Positions 47,873 to 57,500 of a DNA stretch of 64,000 nt are shown piece by piece. Origin of the DNA: Sthenelais limicola (lineage: Eukaryota > Annelida > Polychaeta > Phyllodocida > Sigalionidae); contig OW804095.1 in the NCBI GenBank assembly GCA_942159475.1, positions 150,092,808 to 150,156,807 of the forward strand, in the 5' to 3' direction. The first letter of the stretch is position 1, and the number at the start of each line of letters is the position of its first letter. Made by a program: the position numbers and the translations under genes. The notes beneath the pieces were generated by a model that worked only from the letters and a program-made list of their open reading frames with translations, did not search any database and had not been told where the DNA came from.

Positions 47873-49749
47873 TGTATCTTTAAGTGATTTCATCTATTTC
47901 TATTCATATTATAAGACAAAGATTTATTGCACAGATCAAAAGATCAATATTCATCACTTAAACTCATATCGCCTTTGCCAACGTTTGGTGAATAAACTTC
48001 CATGTAATGTTGGTAGAATAGAACTCGTCGTGTGAACTCATACATAGATATAACAAACATCTGGTGGCCATACTTAAGTTTGAAAATAGTCAACTTAGTT
48101 ATTGCACATGCGTTTGTATGCATTTTAGATGGAGACTTCTCTGCATGGTGAAACCAAAGCAACATAAAGACCAAGTAATTATTGGAACTGCTCTGATGCG
48201 AGCCATGCTCCACATGTGCAGGCTATTGAGCTAATATCTATAATTACAGGGCCTAGGGTATGTATGAGAGCAACTCAACCAGGGTTTGTAGCTCCAGTTG
48301 CTCCTTACACTGTCTCAAATCCGGGTTCAATGTTCGAAAAAAACATTCGAAAAAAAGGTCTCTCATATAGCGTCTAACCAGAATTGGTATGTACCTGAAC
48401 AGAGTCAGTATTACATTGTATTTCTTTTATATCTTGATTTATAATCTATATTATAACTCTTGTGTAATTCCTTATTAATCACTATAAAACCTTCCTATAT
48501 TTTCTTCTCCAAAAAAGATAACAGCGGGAAAACATGGAATCTAATAAAAAGTTAATGAATTTGTATCTGAATTTATTCGTGCAGTGAAATGTATCACCTA
48601 GTGAAATGTGTAACGAAATAAAACAGTTTAAAAAAAATTCCATAAGCTTGTCGACTCTTTTGTCACATTTATTCTGTAACCGAGTAACGTAGTGATGAAT
48701 AAACAATTACAAATCAAATCAAATATAAAGGCGCAATGCTCTGGTAAAGCATCCCCCATGCATATCAACTGTGTATTAACAGGACATCATGATTAAAAGG
48801 TGTACACTGCGTTATGTAAATTCTGTTAATGATATTGGATTTTGATGTTGTATTCATAATTCACTCCCAGTCCATCCAAAAGTCCTCAAGATGAATCACG
48901 GGTTCCCCTAACTTTCACTGTATTACAGCAACAAATACTACTCCCCCCCCCCCCCCACCCACCCACCTACCCACCCTAAAAAGAATTCATGCAAAACAGA
49001 GGACGAAGGATGTATAAGTCTTTCATCATGTTCAGTATTCAAATCTGCAAGTAATAAAGGAATAAATAATCTAGAAAATATTTTGTGTGTGGATTTAGCA
49101 GGGAATGCAACTTTTAACGCTGTATATTAAACAGAGAAATACAAAAATAATGAACACTTTGAGAATATTAAAGCAAGAATTCATACAAAACTGCCGACAA
49201 AATGAAATACAATTTTTTTTCAAATTTTCAATTCTACAGCTGCAGGTACCCCCTCCCCCCCCCCCCCACACACACACCCAACACCCTCCAAAAATAAAAA
49301 AAATAAATTAAATACATTTTTGGGTGGATTTAGCAGGGAACCCAACTTTAAAGAACAATAGTCTTTATGTGCAATAAACTCGTGGTGCAGTTCCAATCAT
49401 GTTCGTCGTTAGTCGAGCACATGTCCGCTCCAGCCAACTCCACCCGCGGCAAACTACTCCCAGTTATAATGGCCCCCTTGACTCGGCTATGTGAGAAGGC
49501 CTGGAAGCCATACACTTGGGTGCCATGCGGTTTCTGGGGCCGAATTGACCACGGAAATGACCAGCAGATGGTCCGAGTCGACTGGACAAATAGCCCACAG
49601 CAGAGCCACAGTATAAACGAACTGATTCCAAGAATGGGGCCCAGTGCTTGTGAGGTGGTCGGTTTTAGGCCTGGGGGGATATGAAAGGAGAATTTTAGCC
49701 ATACTAAATGCTTGCAATTTAGAGCGATTGGAGGAAGCCATTTGAATGG
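47873..49749. other. Intergenic with poly-C tracts
   Basis: Poly-C runs lie at 48943-48956 and 49255-49267, the latter continuing into (CA)n. The word GGATTTAGCAGGGAA occurs at about 49090 and 49325. No gene is supported. Confidence 0.4.
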
Positions 49750-49965
49750 TATTTTTCTCGTTGTTCAATGGTGGGGCAAGCTGTTTGGTCACAATGGGCG
49801 GGCCAAGAAGTGTTTCTGTTTAACGGGCCACTCTAGACACACCCAGGACACATATTGTAGCGTTTGGAGATCACAGGAGACACGCAGTGCCCAAACACAG
49901 CGGCCATGGCACGCGCGGGGCTGAAATACTCGACACATTTATGGGTGCAGTAGGGGGACGGGTGA
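49750..49965 (+). promoter_or_regulatory. GC-rich promoter-like segment with a strong-context ATG
   Basis: CCAAT/GC-box-like sequence (CAATGGGCGGGCCAAG) precedes an ATG in good context at 49906-49908 (GCGGCCATGGC). That frame stops after 15 codons, near a possible donor, so a first exon is conceivable but unproven. A different frame, open to 50150, encodes about 85 residues without recognised family. Confidence 0.25.
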
Positions 49966-50633
49966 GAAAACATATTGTTCCTTATCTCAAACTGTTAATC
50001 AAAACCAGAGATGTTGAACTTTTGGAGACAGTGCAAGGGAAATTGAAAAAAGCGCCAAACTCTGTATCTGCCAAACTGGTAGGAACACCAGATCCAGATC
50101 TGATCAGATGTGCACAACCTATTTTTGCATTCACTAGTTATTGCAAATAAAAATATTTTTATTGTTACTATCCGTTTCTAGATTTAATTTAATTTCAATC
50201 AATCAATTTTTGAAGATTATATTTTAACTATAGGATAACATTTCCTAGGTAAACCCAGGGTTTTCGAATGGTCCCAGTGTTTACAAAAGTTTGGGACAAA
50301 GCTGGATCAAAGCAAGAAAGAAAAATGATGTTACTGATTCATTGCTAATATTCGAAAGTGTAGGGTAAAGCATCCGTTAGCGTGCACTATCCTCAGGTAA
50401 ACCAGCTATAAGAGCTGAACTAGGCAGCCTGGTAAAACAAAACAAAATACTTAGGCATTCAATGCAGCAATGGCTATTTGGTATTATTATATCATAATCA
50501 TAATGAAATACAGTTATATACGGGTTATATCCATTGGCAAGGCCCTGGGATACATATAGACACGTTATTCAAGTTTGGCAGGAATCTCACATAGTGTGCA
50601 TCCAGCAGTTAGAATATCATGAGAACATACAGT

Positions 50634-50868
50634 GGGTCAGATTTTCAGAAAATGTACAATTGGCGGCTGTACACATTTAGTATATTCTGCTAAACTAGGC
50701 TGCAATTTGGTCACTACCAGGTAAATTCGAGTATATTCAGCATTGAATTGATTCTAGCAATCTGTTTGGTTAGGTTGAACTGTATTTTGAACTTTATTTT
50801 CGTCTGAAATTTGGGTTATTTGAGAAGATTGGTGACGTTGAATTGTACATTTTCTGAAAATCTGACCC
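50634..50868. mobile_element. GGGTCAG MITE (family A), copy 19
   Basis: 235 bases with intact ends. The flanks (CAGT and ATGT) do not match, so its target duplication is lost or altered. Confidence 0.8.
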
Positions 50869-51859
50869 ATGTATAACCCCGGTGCACTGCCGCCATATTG
50901 TGTGCCAAAAGCAGGAGGAATTTCAGAAACAACCAAACTGGATCCATGTTCATGCCGACGGCTCTTGTTTAATTCGGGAGAAGTACAACTTTGCAATGAT
51001 CATTAGACTAAATGTATGGCAAAAGTTATTAATCAAAATATATAGATTCATTCTTCCAATATTCTCTGATATGAGTTTTGACAGATTTTCTTATTGCATT
51101 CTTTAAAAAATATGTTATGGGCCATTTTATTTAACAATTCACATTAAAAGTATACGCATAATCAATTTCTCGGTTGTGTTCATGATTTGCCCTGAACCAA
51201 ATTGACATGAGTATATATTATAATTAATAAATAATATATTATTTATCTAACACAAAAGTTGTGTGTATGGTGTATTAATCAAGTTCTTATTTAGTTGTTT
51301 GAAACATACTTAGTCATAATATCAAACCTTTCCGAATCAATCCAAGGCGCCCAAGGTATAAATGGAAAGAAGAAATGTTATGAATTCAATCATCACTCAA
51401 ATAATATTACTTTTTTAATCAACTGATTTTAGTTGGGAGTTAACACCCTGAAAACTTGAAAAAACGCCATCTCCAGATATATATAGAGAGATGATAATAA
51501 TAAAGTAATACCGTACATTAAATTCGGTATTATATGTGGTTTTGTATACATCAACTATTCCTTTGTATTGGGCTGAGAAAAGTTCATTAACATATTCATA
51601 ACATTTTAGAATTAACAGGAATGTTCATGCGTCGCCTCGTGTTAATAAAAATACATCTAATCAATTTATAAGGTAAGTAGAAATACACAATTCAATACAA
51701 TGTAAATCAGATACCGAGAATACAAGTCGAAATAAATCTGTTCATCGTTTTCAATTCAGCCTCGCTCAGAAGATTAGATCACATTCCATTTGAAATAGGA
51801 AAATATTTCGTGTATCTCTTTTGAAAATATTTATAAGAAAAGATCTTTCATGTGTATAC
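50869..51859. other. AT-rich flank of the LTR retroelement
   Basis: No gene or repeat recognised. ATAC at 51856-51859 would be the left target duplication of the retroelement, which cannot be checked because the right end is outside the window. Confidence 0.4.
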
Positions 51860-52161
51860 TGTTATAACTCGTTGTGACACATCATAAATTTTAAAAGCTG
51901 TTAATACAGGTAGCTCCTTCCCCTACGAGGGCTAGACAGCTACTGAGGTACGTCGCAACCTGATTGGTCCAGACGTACCTGTCAATCAGTGGGATAGGAT
52001 TACCACCAGGTAATCCTATCAAGGTATATAACCCCATACTGCACGCCCGTTCGGGCACTTGCCATTACCATTCAACATCTGGTATAACCATCTGAAGGCA
52101 ATAAAACATCATTCATACTCTACTGAATTCTTCACTCCTTTATGTTACATCCATTATAACA
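51860..52161 (+). repeat. 5' LTR, 302 bp
   Basis: Begins TGTTATAA and ends TTATAACA, a perfect 8-bp inverted repeat with TG...CA ends. It holds a TATA box (TATATAA, 52025-52031) and a polyadenylation signal (AATAAA, 52100-52105), which define U3, R and U5 in the expected order. Inverted CCAAT-type words and GGTACGTC/GACGTACC repeats lie in U3. The related solo LTR at 43773-44114 confirms both boundaries. Confidence 0.88.
52025..52031 (+). promoter_or_regulatory. LTR TATA box
   Basis: TATATAA about 165 bases into the LTR, with transcription expected to begin near 52055. The solo LTR has TATATAA at the matching place. Confidence 0.6.
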
Positions 52162-52163
52162 TA

Positions 52164-52180
52164 TTGGTGGACAACCCTCT
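52164..52180 (+). other. Candidate primer binding site
   Basis: TTGGTGGACAACCC lies two bases after the LTR end, and a TGG start is expected for pairing with a tRNA CCA terminus. I could not match it to a particular tRNA. Confidence 0.4.
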
Positions 52181-52199
52181 ACAACTTTCTCAGTACCTC

Positions 52200-54518
52200 A
52201 TGCGATTGTTGCGCCAGTCTGCGGAACAAAGACAGGCATCAGAAGAACGCCGCAAGCAGCAGCAAGCAAAGGCGGACCAGAAAAAGTCACGCAGGCGAGG
52301 TCGATCGAAAATGACCTCTACTCCTCTTTTAGACAAGGATGGCCAGCCCATCATCAACGACGACGAGGAAGAAGCAGACCTCTCTTTCACAGAAGCTCTC
52401 CAGGAAAACGAACAACCTCCAGGAGAACAGGTAGAGCCCAGAGGGGAAGAGGCACACCTCCAAGACGGAGGCAATAAGCACGGCGAAAACGGGGAGAATG
52501 CCCAACAGTGGAATCAGATGGGCACCCCTTTGAACGCCGCAACGACATCGGCAGCCGGCCGCGTCGAGCCTCCACCGCCCGCTCCCCCAACGGGCCTCGC
52601 CGAGGACGCTTTAATGGACAAGTTTACAAAGGCTATGGCAGGGCTTCTCACAGCAGAAGCTTTAAGGCAGAATACTGTACGCAAAGAAGACGAGGCAGCA
52701 CGCCTAAAAGTGGAACAGGAGAAGTCAAAAGCTCTTCTCAAAAAGAGCGAGGAGCAAGCCTGGATAAATAAGTCACTCAAGGACCAATTGGCCGCAGTGA
52801 AAAATACCCTGGTCGCAGTGCAACAAAACGTAGCCTCAATCAACACGGATAAGGGCCCAAAAGGTAAAGGCCCAGGACCTGTGAAATCTTCAATTAGAAC
52901 AGCAAATGTGAGTGTTGATACCAACCCAGGCGACAAGGACAACAGTGCCGGCAATACCAGCAAGGATAGCCGACAGGAGCCCGCCGCCCACCGCAGTACC
53001 AACGGCAGCGGCCAAGGCCAAGACCTCCGGCCGCCCCAGCTTCGCCCCGTCTCAACAAGCGAGGAGGAGGACGACGTCAGGGAAACCGGCTACCTCCCTC
53101 CTCCCCCACCTCAATACCATCAAAGCTCCAGGAGGAACATTGCTCACGAATTCCCTTACCCCAGCAACGGGATTTACAGCAAAAGTAACCAGGTAGACAC
53201 TTTAAACTCTCGCTATCAAGCAGGTTTTTCATCAACCCACCATATGCCCAGCTACAATAACCATTTCCAATACCCACCCATTAACGCCTACCGCCCACCT
53301 CTCACCCCCTATCCTCGTGAAATTCAACCCTCAACCCCTTCCTACCATAGCTACCCGCAGTACCCTAGTTACAATCAATTTAACTACTATGACGAGCAGT
53401 CTTCATATGGCAAGCCAAACTACGCCCCAAATCATTACCAAACGCCCTACCAGCCCCAGCCCCAATACGGGAGCAATTACGAATGCAATTCCTCCTACAA
53501 TTATCATCTAAGGCCCGAGGTTCAGAAATACCAAAATTCTGAAGATAGCAGAGCCTACGACAAGCCCAGGCCTTATTATGCAAAGCTTAATGCTACCATA
53601 GTCAGACCCCCCAAACCCTTCGACGAACCTGACGCTTACAGGTCCGCCAAAGACTTTATCAGGCAATTCAAAACATACATTAGAAATGCCTGCCCCAACG
53701 ATGAAACCGCTTATAGTAGAGCAATCCTAGGTTTCCTGGAAGGTCGTGCAGCCTGCTGGTACAACTCGACCATGTACCAGGAGGACGAGGAAGAGGTTGA
53801 CTTCAAGCTCTTCGTCGAAAAGTTTCTCGAAAGATTCTCCAAGGAGGACAGCAAAACCATTGCTAAATCTTGGAGGAGAAGGAAACAAGGTTTCAACGAA
53901 ACAGTAGCAGACTACTCTAGGGACATGGAGCTCTTGCTCTCTGGTTCAGGCCTCTCCAAAGAATGGAAGCTGGAAAATTACCTTGAAGGCCTGCTGCCTG
54001 AGATAGGAGACGCCATACGTCAGCGAGATCCAAAGGATATAATGGAGGCAGAATCTCTCGCAACATCACAAGAGATCACCGTCAACGCCACCGCCTCCAG
54101 ATCGGAGAGACTGTCAAACATCTCCGCCCAGAAATCTCACAGGTATAATTACGGAAACAGCAAGAACAGTAGCAAGGGAAAGCAAGAAAGCAAGCCTAAA
54201 GATAATAAGAAGTCAAAAGACTCAAGTGAAAGGCAATCAAGAAAAGATAAGTACGAGTCATCAAGCAAAGATAAACCAAGAAGTGAATCACAGAACAGGA
54301 GTAGAAGCAGGCCCGCTTCTACATCCAGCAAGCACCACTCGACGGAAAAGAGGGACGGCAGCAACCACTCAACAAGGTACCGTTCCAAGAGCAACGACAG
54401 AAAGGGCAGCAACAGACCTCCAACGCCCCACACCTCAAGCAGCAACAGATCTTCAACACCTCACAGCTCTAAATCACCCTACAGAAGATCTGCATCAAAA
54501 GAATCTAACGGACACTAG
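52200..54518 (+). CDS. gag: Gag polyprotein, 772 residues, ending in an amber codon
   Basis: The frame is open further upstream into the LTR, but the first ATG is at 52200, 38 bases after the LTR. Visible parts, in order, are a basic Gln/Lys/Arg-rich N-terminus and an acidic segment, then a coiled-coil-like stretch (about residues 137-217). A Tyr/Pro/Gln-rich region (about 290-460) follows, and then a capsid domain of the Retrotrans_gag type (about 470-625), with ACWYN and YLEGLLPEI-like features. The last 140 residues are Ser/Arg/Lys-rich. No CCHC zinc knuckle is present, so RNA packaging probably relies on the basic SR-like tail. Gag would form the intracellular particle. The TAG at 54516-54518 is followed in the same frame by pol. 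Confidence 0.9.
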   Translation: MRLLRQSAEQRQASEERRKQQQAKADQKKSRRRGRSKMTSTPLLDKDGQPIINDDEEEADLSFTEALQENEQPPGEQVEPRGEEAHLQDGGNKHGENGENAQQWNQMGTPLNAATTSAAGRVEPPPPAPPTGLAEDALMDKFTKAMAGLLTAEALRQNTVRKEDEAARLKVEQEKSKALLKKSEEQAWINKSLKDQLAAVKNTLVAVQQNVASINTDKGPKGKGPGPVKSSIRTANVSVDTNPGDKDNSAGNTSKDSRQEPAAHRSTNGSGQGQDLRPPQLRPVSTSEEEDDVRETGYLPPPPPQYHQSSRRNIAHEFPYPSNGIYSKSNQVDTLNSRYQAGFSSTHHMPSYNNHFQYPPINAYRPPLTPYPREIQPSTPSYHSYPQYPSYNQFNYYDEQSSYGKPNYAPNHYQTPYQPQPQYGSNYECNSSYNYHLRPEVQKYQNSEDSRAYDKPRPYYAKLNATIVRPPKPFDEPDAYRSAKDFIRQFKTYIRNACPNDETAYSRAILGFLEGRAACWYNSTMYQEDEEEVDFKLFVEKFLERFSKEDSKTIAKSWRRRKQGFNETVADYSRDMELLLSGSGLSKEWKLENYLEGLLPEIGDAIRQRDPKDIMEAESLATSQEITVNATASRSERLSNISAQKSHRYNYGNSKNSSKGKQESKPKDNKKSKDSSERQSRKDKYESSSKDKPRSESQNRSRSRPASTSSKHHSTEKRDGSNHSTRYRSKSNDRKGSNRPPTPHTSSSNRSSTPHSSKSPYRRSASKESNGH

Positions 54519-54564
54519 CGGTGCGACAGTCAGGCGCGAGCAGTGCCTGACGCGCTGGCGTCAG
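54516..54564 (+). promoter_or_regulatory. Candidate gag-pol readthrough signal (amber codon plus hairpins)
   Basis: TAG at 54516-54518 is followed by CGG. Ten bases later a 7-bp stem forms between GTCAGGC (54529-54535) and GCCTGAC (54545-54551). A second stem, CTGACGC (54547-54553) with GCGTCAG (54558-54564) around GCTG, overlaps it, so the two are mutually exclusive or may rearrange. Gammaretroviruses use a stop codon plus a downstream structure in the same way; function here is inferred. Confidence 0.6.
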
Positions 54565-57500
54565 CCCTGGAGGAGCGCAAGCTACAGGACAATCATGCAC
54601 GCCCCCCAGACACGCCAGCGCACATTGAGAAAATACTGACAGCTCAATGTAACGCCGCAAACCAGTCAGAATACAGCACCCCCTCCAAAACTATCAAGTT
54701 AACATCAGCAGACGACGGTGGATCAGGTGAGAATACATTTGTTTCTGCTAAAATTGAGAGAGGCTGTTTAGATTTAACTTTTGGTAGCAGGACCATTCCT
54801 GCGCTTATTGATACAGGTGCCACCTCTTCCTTTGTCTCCCCAAGATTTGCAAAGAGTCTGGAGGTAAAAGGACACCCCATTCGCTATTTAAACGTCCACA
54901 CTAGAGTTTTTTTAGCATGTAATGAAGCGCACAACTTGCGCAAAAGGGTATATGTTTCATTCAAGGTTGCCGACACTGTTTTCTCCCACTCTTTTCTGGT
55001 GCTTCCCTCTCTAAACCGACCTATGATACTCAGAGATGATTTCCTAGACGCCACCGCAGCAAAAATTAAATACAAGGGTAATGTGAAATATCACAGAACT
55101 ATCAGGGCTAGGAGATCATTCACTATTCCAAAAGACTCTGAGTATCATACGCGGGCCTATGTACTTTCACATGTTAAGCTATCAAAGACAGTTGGTACGA
55201 CCGAAAATCTGACAACAAACCAAGACTGCAAGTTTCTCGTTAAGCACGCCTTGGTAAAGCCTCACACGAAGGAAAATCAGATTCCAGTTACTCTCATAAA
55301 CACTTCTTCTTCTCCAGTACAAGTCGCTAAAGGAGAAATCATCGGTCTGTACGCAATTGCTAGGGACGAAGACTTCATACCCGTCCCTAGACAAAAGCTT
55401 GAGTATTTCAATTCCATTTCAGAAAAGATCATCGCTCAAGTTTCACCCTCACCCACTCACCCTTTTACACATTCTTCTATTTCATCCAATCATCAAGAAA
55501 ATTGTTCAAATATTAATACTCCGGAGGGAGAGCTATCCAACCGTATAGCCCAGTCCCCTGATACAGGCGCGACCCCTCCATATGTGATCTCAAAGGACTT
55601 ATCTGGTGATCAGACAAAATTAATGCAGGATCTCCTTAGTTCTTATGCAGATGTCTTTGTGGGCAAGGACAAAATGATCGGTAAGAAAGCAGACTGTGAA
55701 GTGCCCATTGATCTGAAGGAAAATTATGTTCCTTGCAACAAGCTCCCTTACAGAATGACCCCTGAAAAGAGGCAATACATGGAGGAATTGTTGGAGGAGC
55801 AGGTCAATCAAGGCGTGCTCGAGGAATGTATAGAGCCAACGGAATGGAGTTCACCAGCTTTCCTAGTGCAAAAACCAAATTCCTCAGCAAAAGGGTCGGC
55901 CAAATTCAGAGTCGTGGTCGACTATCGCCTCCTGAATAAGGAAATACGCGATATGGCCTATAATTTTCCAAGGGCAGACGACACAATCAATCTTATCGGT
56001 CAGTCAAATCCAGTGTATTTCAGTAAGTGCGACATCTACTCTGCTTTCTATCAAATTCCGATACGAAAGGAACACAGAAAACTAACAACATTCGCCACTC
56101 ATGACAAGCGCTACAGATACACTGTCCTGCCCATGGGACTTAAAACTTCAGCAAAGGCATATCAAAACGTGATGGATATGCTATTAAAGAGATGCAAATA
56201 TCGCTGTGCCATCGCCTACGTCGATGATATTTGTATATACGGTTCCTCTTTCAAGAAACATCTGACCGATCTAGCAGATGTATTTAACTTGTTGCTATCA
56301 GCAAATCTAAAACTCAAACCTGAGAAATGCTTGTTTGGATCAAAAACTATAGATTTCCTGGGATATCGCCTGACGGGCAAGGGTTTGAAGCCGTCTCCCG
56401 ATAAGGTAGAGGCCGTTCACTCTTTCCCAAGACCAGCCCGCCTATCCCAGGTCAGATCTTTCAACGGACTGGCGCAATTCTATAAAAGATTCATTCCCAA
56501 TTTTGCCATACTTATGCGACCACTCTATAATTTGACTAAGCAGGGTACGAAATTCCATTGGTCTAATGAATGCGAGCGAGCATTTATTACCATTAAAAAA
56601 TCAATATGCGAAGATGCTACCCTAGCTTTCCCAGACCATGACAAGCATTATACCATCTCCTCAGATGCTTCAAATAGCGGTGTAGGGGCCGTAATTTGTC
56701 AGCCTGACGAACATAAATTCTTGCGACCAATAGAGTTCGCCGGCAGGGGCCTGACGCCCGCCGAAAAGAATTACCATACAACCGACAAAGAACTCCTTGG
56801 GTTAATTTTCGCCTTAAAGAAGTTTCGTCACTATATAGAGGACAGGCATTTCACATTGCTCACTGACCATGCAGCACTAGTTTCCCTCTTCAATAAAAAA
56901 GAAAACACCAGCAATGGACGCCTCGCAAGGTGGCTGGATACCTTCCAACGCCACAACTTCGAGGTCAAGTTCATAAAAGGGAAACTTAACACAGTAGCTG
57001 ATTGGCTTAGTCGCATTGACTATCCTCCAACACCTGACGAAGAAGACACTGCTCTCACCCCTGAAGGGACAGTGTATTTACCTCTCAAAAAGGTCCAATT
57101 CTCGGATGTTATTACAACAAAAATATTCCATCACGATGACTTATGTGAGAATAACCCAATATTGATGTACAAACCACGATCAATATTTATTTCTCCATCA
57201 CCAATTAGACGCCCCAATATTGACTACGAAATACCAACTGAGACTCTGAATGCGCTGACGCGAGCTCAAAGCAAGCGTCAACTAGGTGATACAGCACCCA
57301 TTAACGACCTCCAGCAAACCCTACCAGCTGGCGCAGGCCCAAAGGTGAAAAGTAAACCTAAGCGGAAATCAATAGCCCGCCCGCGCATTAACAAAACTAG
57401 ATCAGACGAGAGAAGGCAGAAAATTAAGAAGTCGCTCGCTCACCACGCCGAATCTGCCTTGCTATTCTTGTCGCAAACCCCAAATCTTACCCCAACAAGA

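Noticed and set aside
49887..50150. 87-codon plus-strand frame in GC-rich DNA
   Set aside because: It begins at GTG rather than ATG, and no family or splice site supports it. It is noted only as part of the promoter-like segment.
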